Source: Diphasiastrum complanatum
Taxonomy: Eukaryota; Streptophyta; Lycopodiopsida; Lycopodiales; Lycopodiaceae
Reading direction: 5' to 3'
Assembly: GCA_029204225.1 (NCBI GenBank)
Contig: CM055112.1
Span: forward strand, 1,898,346 to 1,962,345
Length of the DNA: 64,000 nt
A program made the position numbers and the translations under genes. The notes under the pieces were generated by a model, which did not search any database, was not told the origin of the DNA, and saw only the letters and a list, made by a program, of their open reading frames with translations. Position 1 is the first letter of the stretch. Each line of letters begins with the position of its first letter. Shown one piece after another: positions 58,331 to 64,000 of this stretch.

Positions 58331-58759
58331 TATAAATGATCCTCTCTGGATCATAAACTATATACGAAAAAAAATAATTTGAATAGAGAGATCTGTAAGA
58401 GACAGAGAGAGAGAGGTAGCGAGTAGAGCCGAAAAATACTAGAAACTATAGCTGTGCATGAAAGTCTACCAACAAGCAGAACACAGCGAAAGAGCAGAGT
58501 CTCATTCCGCCAACGAGAGAGACACTGACGATATTGCTCTAAAAACTAAACTGATAATACAGTCGTTCTATTTTCGTGCATCTCCCTGTCTTGTGCTGTC
58601 ATTTGTCTTGATTGCTAGAATAGAATGTGTTCTGTGATGTGTAGTCGCGTGTCTGGGATCCTGTAAACAACTTCCGCACAAAGAGAAAATTCAAAGACAC
58701 AAAATCGTTCGCGAATAAGAAGAAGAAGATGAAAATGAAACAATCTCGCTGTCGCGACA
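58331..58759 (+). repeat. Copia E 5' LTR, partial, with TATA box
   Basis: GAGGTATAAATGATCC (TATA box at 58331) is followed by a transcribed-looking leader and the LTR end GTCGCGACA at 58759, directly before a tRNA-iMet-type primer site. The start of the LTR was not located. Confidence 0.6.
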
Positions 58760-58772
58760 TGGTATCAAAGCC
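58760..58772 (+). other. Copia E primer binding site
   Basis: TGGTATCAAAGCC, one base off the usual TGGTATCAGAGCC. Confidence 0.8.
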
Positions 58773-58886
58773 TACAGGTTATCACTACTGATATCCCAAC
58801 AGTGATTCTTCCAGACAATACTATATGGCTACAACAATCCAGACAAGTGTAGCAATTAGTCTCAAGATCTGCTATCTGTCTCCAAG

Positions 58887-59536
58887 ATGACAGACCTAGG
58901 CATTCGAGTTTTGTTCGACGACAACACTTGTCGTATGATCGAAAAGACGACAAACACGTTACTGACGGTCGGATGCAGAGAAGGAAACCTCTACCAGGCT
59001 AAAATAATCAGCAACTCTGAAAGCATATTAGATGCTCAGAAAATGAAGATCAGCTCTGGCATAGGAGGCTGTATCATCTGAACATGCGGAGCCTGCATGA
59101 CATGTACAAGAAAGACATGGTCGCAGGTCTCAAGATTTCAAGGCCCGAAACTGAGTTCTCGGAAGCTTGTCAGAAAGGCAAGCAACATCGGACGCATGAG
59201 GGAAGAAGAGTCAAGGAAGTTCTTGAGCTCGTCCACTCTGATGTCTGTGGACTGATGAAGATGGATTCGCTCTCAGGTTCAAGATACTTTCTGATGTTCA
59301 TAGATGATTACAGCCGGATGACCACGATCTACTACTTAAAGAAGAAATCCGAAGTATTTGATTCCTTCAAGAAGTTCGTGGCATTTGCAAAGCGGCACAC
59401 CTCGAAAAGGATACAGATCCTTAGATTTGACAATGGAGGTGAATACAAAAGCACAGAATTCTCAAGATTCTGCGAAGAACATGTGAGAATATGCAACTAT
59501 TCTCGACTCGAAACAACCTATAATAATACGGGTTGA
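58887..59536 (+). pseudogene. Copia E protease-end and integrase fragment
   Basis: Reads VLFDDNTCRMIEKTTNTLLT and GREGNLYQA-like text, then LYHLNMRSLHDMYKKD, ELVHSDVCGLMKMDSLSGSR, FIDDYSRMTTIYYLKKKSEV and ILRFDNGGEYKSTEF. These are the GAG-pre-integrase region and integrase core. Only about 110 bp separate it from the primer site, so gag and most of protease are deleted. It ends abruptly near 59536. One frame shift lies near 59070. Confidence 0.88.
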
Positions 59537-60595
59537 CGAGTGCATTCAATTTGAAGGCATTAACAAACCTCCATGATATATGAAGCAATTGACATCAACA
59601 TAAAAAGAATGTGCAAATGTATACAGTGGCAATAATTAGCTATTTCTTACAAAAACTGATGTAGATTTAATACATCTGATTCTATGTGATGTTAATCACT
59701 TCTGGGATAAAATTCTCTTAAAAAAAAACAAGTTTGTCACTTGGACATAAGAAATATGTCTATGCCAGAAGGTGAAGCATATGCATATCCCGAAATAAAT
59801 GAGGCATATTTTGAAAGTCTCATAGCTTAATTGCCTGCAACTCTCACTTGTCAAAAGATCACATATAGCACTTTCACAATTTTAGATGCAAGGGTTCATG
59901 TATTGGAGTAATCCTCCAAACAATAAGATTCCTGTTACTCTCACCTCATATGGGATGCCACTACAATGGACTTCCTTGCCTGGTTGATGGCAACCCCTGT
60001 AATCAATTTATGAAAAATACACGCTATCACATGCAGCGGCCAAGTTGGACAAATCTGGTGGCTTCTGCATCTACAAATGCTCAGGTTTACGTCCTGACAA
60101 CTTTGGAATAGAAATGACTCCGACCCTTGAGCTTCAATCTTGGCAAGGCTTCACGTGGAGATTGTATGGTGTTTATACTGTATATATAGAAAGCTAGTGC
60201 TAACAAATACCATTGGATTAATAAAGGAATTCCCCTCAACTTACATCCCACTGACATAAAACCACATGATGGGGCAAGTCAGAATGATGACTTAAGTCAA
60301 GTATGAACGGTGAACAAATTAGAAGAAGAAAGAAATCAAAACATTATGAGATACATCTGCACAAAAACATGTTTTGATCAAGGAGAGAAAGGACAATGAC
60401 AACTTCCATAGGAAACCCACAAATAATCTCAAAATCTCAGAGAGTATAAAATTCCATCTTAACTACTTCAAAAAATCTACATACTGTACAATTAAAGACA
60501 ATGCTCTCACGCCAACATATCTTTTCCTAGAAGAAAGGTCGCCTAATGCCGTAAATAGCACAAAAACAGACTTGCCAACAAAAAATTGTGAGTAG
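59537..60595. other. Intergenic DNA 3' of the F-box gene, nothing recognised
   Basis: AT-rich, no domain-bearing frame. The 3' UTR of the minus-strand F-box gene should lie at its right end. Confidence 0.55.
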
Positions 60596-61708
60596 TTAAG
60601 CATGAACAATTGCTCCTGCTCTGAACCAAGACTCTCCTAGGAAAAGATTGTGGCACACGGCACGATTGGCATTAAGCTCAATTGTAGATCCTCCTAGTTC
60701 ACCCCTCAGAAGGAATAACTCATTTCCCAATCCAAAAGCGCGCTGTGCGTGCCTGTTGAAAGCAACCTTTGTGCGTGGTCTTGTTTCGACCCCCACAAGG
60801 TGCCACTTCCCGTCATCTCTATCATATTTGCGAAAACAATCCGATGTACTGACAGAGTAGATGCAATTATCAGTTGCTACAAGCTCTCCGTCATGAACCA
60901 TGCTCATCCCCATCTGAACATCCTGTTCCCAAATATCTTTGATAGGATCGTAAACAAATACCACACAGTGCTTGTTGGCAAAAGGATGGCCAAACACATA
61001 AAGCTTACCCTGGAAGACCACCTCATCTTGTATGCTTTCAAGCCCGAAAGGCATACTTGCAACTGTTGCCCATTCGTTTTTCTTTAGATCATAAGCTTCC
61101 ACAGAGGCTAGTGTGCCAGATCTATTACACCCTCCTGCTACGTATAGACGGTTTCCTATGACGCCCATGGCAAAATGGCTTCTTCTAGTGAGCATGGTTG
61201 CCCCATCTCTCCATTTATTGCTCACGGTGTCATAAATTTTGGTGTGGTTATAGTCTGAATACGTAAGAGGAGATTTTCTGCCTTCGATGATGACGATGGA
61301 GCTGCCAATGGCGCCCAGCTTGTAGCTCTCAAGCTCCAATTTATGATGCAAGCCAAAATTATGCAGCCTCACTCTGCAAAGCATCTGCCTCGATCTGAGG
61401 TCGTACATGCAACAGGAAAAACTAGAAGCTACAACATCAGTGAAGAAAACCACCAGCCAGGCATCTGTGAAGCCAAGCCGCTTGCGCTCGGCATAGAAGT
61501 CCGGGCCTCGAAGGAGATTGTTCCAGTGAGTAGAAACAGCACGCAAGCCTGCGTGAAACAGCCTAGGTATTCTCAGCAAGCAAAGCAAGGCTACTTGTTC
61601 GGAAAGATCTGGGATTATAAGCCCTTTATCGCCATCACTATCTACTAAATCCTGCTTAGCTCCTGCTACCATCCTGTCAGACTTTTCTCCATCCTTCAAG
61701 GTGCACAT
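60596..61708 (-). CDS. F-box/kelch-repeat protein
   Basis: A single uninterrupted exon of 370 residues. F-box/kelch proteins are substrate receptors of SCF ubiquitin ligases: the F-box binds the SKP1-like adaptor and the kelch propeller binds the target. The F-box is at about residues 31-75 (IIPDLSEQVALLCLLRIPRL, HAGLRAVSTHWNNLLRGPDF). Kelch units begin near 175 (RRSHFAMGVIGNRLYVAGGC), 215 and 265 (KDIWEQ...MGMSMVHDGELVA), with typical GG and spaced W/Y residues; they are fewer and weaker than the canonical six. The start at 61708 is the first ATG of the frame, with no signal peptide. Length and intron-less structure fit the plant family. The target is unknown and I assign no gene symbol. Confidence 0.9.
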   Translation of the reverse strand: MCTLKDGEKSDRMVAGAKQDLVDSDGDKGLIIPDLSEQVALLCLLRIPRLFHAGLRAVSTHWNNLLRGPDFYAERKRLGFTDAWLVVFFTDVVASSFSCCMYDLRSRQMLCRVRLHNFGLHHKLELESYKLGAIGSSIVIIEGRKSPLTYSDYNHTKIYDTVSNKWRDGATMLTRRSHFAMGVIGNRLYVAGGCNRSGTLASVEAYDLKKNEWATVASMPFGLESIQDEVVFQGKLYVFGHPFANKHCVVFVYDPIKDIWEQDVQMGMSMVHDGELVATDNCIYSVSTSDCFRKYDRDDGKWHLVGVETRPRTKVAFNRHAQRAFGLGNELFLLRGELGGSTIELNANRAVCHNLFLGESWFRAGAIVHA

Positions 61709-62217
61709 ATTCTCTATTCTTTACCTTGTACGCACCACCCTTCTCTATTAAGGGGCTTCTTAAAAGATCACAAAATTTCTTTCAGAAACAAGCGAAGGTA
61801 GGTAGAAACCCCTTCCAAGCTCTTGCTGCCAAGGGTTTCAGAGCATACCTTCTTCATCTTGTGTCCACCAATCTAGCTTTCATGATTCCATTCACTCTAA
61901 TCTCTGCCGTATTGCATATAATCTATCCTTCACGATACAGCTCTCACATTCACATGAGTTATTTAGCTAAACCAAGCTCATAACCTTCAATTTTGACGCT
62001 TCTTGTTGCTACTCTATGCCAACGCTGACAATATTCCAGAGCTTGACAGTTTTAAATGAAGCTCCGTCATCACTCCCTTCCTTCCCTACACACAATCTCT
62101 CCATAACACACACACTTCCATTCTCAATTTCTCTAACTCCATCAACATTAAGGTGATTGCGATCACTTCCGTAAGCCATCACCTTAAATAGTAGACTAAT
62201 ACCAAGGCACCATCAGC

Positions 62218-62220
<3 letters not shown>
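61709..62220 (-). promoter_or_regulatory. Upstream region of the F-box gene
   Basis: Expected to hold the 5' UTR and promoter because it precedes the F-box start. No convincing TATA box was assigned. The (GA)n tract at 62221 lies about 510 bp upstream of the start codon, a common location for GAGA-type repeats in plants. Confidence 0.4.

Positions 62221-62257
<37 letters not shown>
62221..62257. repeat. (GA)n microsatellite upstream of the F-box gene
   Basis: About 18 GA units. A GAGA-like promoter role is possible but not shown. Confidence 0.95.
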
Positions 62258-62258
<1 letters not shown>

Positions 62259-62928
62259 ATTGTCTCGATCCAGCAAGCAACGAAGAATCGAAGATCCAAA
62301 ATCACAAAATCAAAGCTTATGTCTGACTCTCATTTCACGCCACGAGATCGGACAGAAATGAATCCAATACTCTGGGTAACTGGATTGGATCATGGAAATG
62401 AAGAAGCATCCGACCGTCATCTCATCGCCATCGTCCAATATTTGATTCCCTCCTCCATCAATCGCTGCTCTATCTTTCTACTCCTAATAATAATAATAAA
62501 GAAATAATATCTGTTATCGTCTCATGTACCTCAAAGGGCACCTACTAGAGGGGAGAATGACAACAAAAATTAAGAAAAGACACCTCCCACATCATGGCAT
62601 GGATGGATGGATCACATATGGTCCCACTTATCCCCTCCCCATGCTGCGGTCCCGCCTGTCCATATAAGATCTATCTCTTGGTGAATTCATGGTCATTTTC
62701 TTGTGTCAAGTAGATCTTGAAGATGGACTAGTGCAACCTACTTGGTTTATGGAGTCCAGTGGTGCTGGATTGCATCAATGATGTACTCACCTACTCATGG
62801 ATCTCCAAGGTTTGATGCTTAGTCATCGTCCCAACATCCAACCAATTTTTCAATAGCACAACGTATGGCAATTTGGAGAGTTTGATTTGGTGCGAACATG
62901 AAAATTTCTCTTATTTCTTGGAATTTTG

Positions 62929-62931
<3 letters not shown>
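62258..62931. other. Intergenic DNA, nothing recognised
   Basis: No domain-bearing frame or repeat family seen. Confidence 0.55.

Positions 62932-62963
<32 letters not shown>
62932..62963. repeat. 32-base poly(T) tract
   Basis: Uninterrupted T run followed by CTTTCAG. It could be the poly(A) tail of a minus-strand retroposon or simple slippage. Confidence 0.9.
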
Positions 62964-63265
62964 CTTTCAGGAATGTGGATTGTTTGGAATCAATATTGCA
63001 ACAATTGACATGTCATTAGTTCCATCAAAATATAAAGGTTTAAAAATGCCCAAGAAACTTGTTTTTTTGCTAGCTAAGGTTCCAGAAGGAAAACCTTTGA
63101 TTACCAATGTAGGAGACAAAATTTGAAGCTGTAAAAGGCGAGGCATCTCCCAAGAGGCCGTGCCTAGACAATTAAAGATTTGAGAATATATCCCTAACAA
63201 AAATCCATTTTTCAAAGTAAGAGGAGAGGAGACAGCGTGAGAACATCAATCGTGCACACCAAATC

Positions 63266-63345
<80 letters not shown>
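63266..63345. repeat. (GA)n microsatellite
   Basis: About 40 GA units with one interruption (GAGAAAGAGA) near the left end. Confidence 0.95.
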
Positions 63346-63348
<3 letters not shown>

Positions 63349-64000
63349 CGTTCATCGAATCGGAGTGAGTGCGTAGTGGCTATAGCAGTGTGTTCCAGCT
63401 TTCAAAATCATCCAAATCCATCCAATCAAGTGTCCTGAACATCAATGATGGAGATTGAGTCATTGTGGGCCGTTGGATGTAGAGAAACTGTTTGATGAGG
63501 CCTAAAGGTAGATTGAAGGGCCATTTTGAAGTTTCTAAATTAAAAAATTTCAAAAGAAATTTATTGAAAGACTTAATATTTGGAGTGGGTTTTTCTTCGT
63601 TTAAAATTTTCGAATTGAAGTTTCAATTTGAAACTGTAAGGGCCTATTCCTTGTTTTAAAGTCATTTTTGACCAAATGAAAGGTTGTGACCTCCAAACAA
63701 AGGGCACCTGAACTATACATGCAAGTATCATAGGAAAAAATAGAGTGTTAATCGTGAAGAAAGCAATTAGTGATTTTCCAAAGTGATTTGCCCCTATCAA
63801 AGACCTCATATTGCAGAATACGTGATGGAAGGCATTTCGTGTTTTGTGGACTTTTTGTTGGCAAACTTGCCACCTCAACCAGGTGGGGGGATAGTAAAAA
63901 AATTTGACAAGTCAAAATTTTCAAATTTGGAATTCGCCATTGTCATGGCCCTAATGGGGTTTGATCCATTAGGGAATATCTTGGGCTTTGAGGATGGACC
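63346..64000. other. Intergenic DNA at the right window edge
   Basis: No gene recognised. A small inverted repeat, CCCTAATGG ... CCATTAGGG, lies at about 63949-63974. Confidence 0.5.

Noticed and set aside
61343-61648. Plus-strand 101-codon frame opposite the F-box gene
   Set aside because: Antisense shadow of a 370-codon gene with recognisable domains.
62926-63126. 66-codon frame beginning with poly-Phe
   Set aside because: It starts inside the poly(T) tract and shows no recognised domain; the text after it is too short to support a gene.
63949-63974. 9-bp inverted repeat CCCTAATGG/CCATTAGGG
   Set aside because: Short enough to arise by chance in a 64-kb window; no other evidence of function.

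Overview
This is a stretch of a seed-plant nuclear genome. The evidence is a spliced plant-type MCM6 gene with GT-AG introns, an F-box/kelch gene, plant Ty1/copia and Ty3/gypsy retrotransposons primed by initiator tRNA-Met, hAT DNA transposons, and many long (GA)n/(CT)n microsatellites. The very long, transposon-filled introns suggest a large, repeat-rich (perhaps woody) genome; the species cannot be fixed from the sequence alone.

The backbone is MCM6, a subunit of the MCM2-7 replicative helicase, on the + strand. Sixteen exons lie between 14066 and 48856 and join in frame to encode about 780 residues up to the stop. The first ~75 residues lie in exons to the left of the window. Three introns hold most of the mobile DNA: the incomplete 5' intron (1-14065), the 12-kb intron between the Walker A and Walker B exons (18883-30828) and a 13-kb intron (32223-45382).

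The 5' intron contains an 11.4-kb hAT transposon (1767-13136, 8-bp target duplication CTTCAAGT) with a decayed BED/DUF659/hATC transposase gene. A 6.4-kb gypsy chromovirus (5669-12061, duplication GGGGC) sits inside its coding region. A 167-bp hAT-type MITE (13718-13884) follows. The 12-kb intron holds minus-strand retroposon copies whose 3' ends run into pyrimidine microsatellites, and a copia element (23387-27976, duplication GTTAG) that has lost its RNase H. The 13-kb intron holds another copia element (32450-44969). That element carries a 1-kb non-autonomous hAT in its integrase and, in its 3' LTR, a very young gypsy element (38379-44697, LTRs differing at one base). The two gypsy copies belong to one family and lie antisense to MCM6; both intronic copia elements lie in the sense direction.

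Downstream of MCM6, 48857-60595 is intergenic DNA. It holds a striking long palindrome with a possible TIR element, and three broken copia fragments (55361-55740, 56116-57316 and 58331-59536). A single-exon F-box/kelch gene on the minus strand (60596-61708) is the second apparently intact host gene. The right end, 61709-64000, is microsatellite-rich with no gene recognised.

MCM6 and the F-box gene show no functional link. The transposons interact with MCM6 only by bloating its introns, apart from one splice donor that runs directly into a (CT)n tract.
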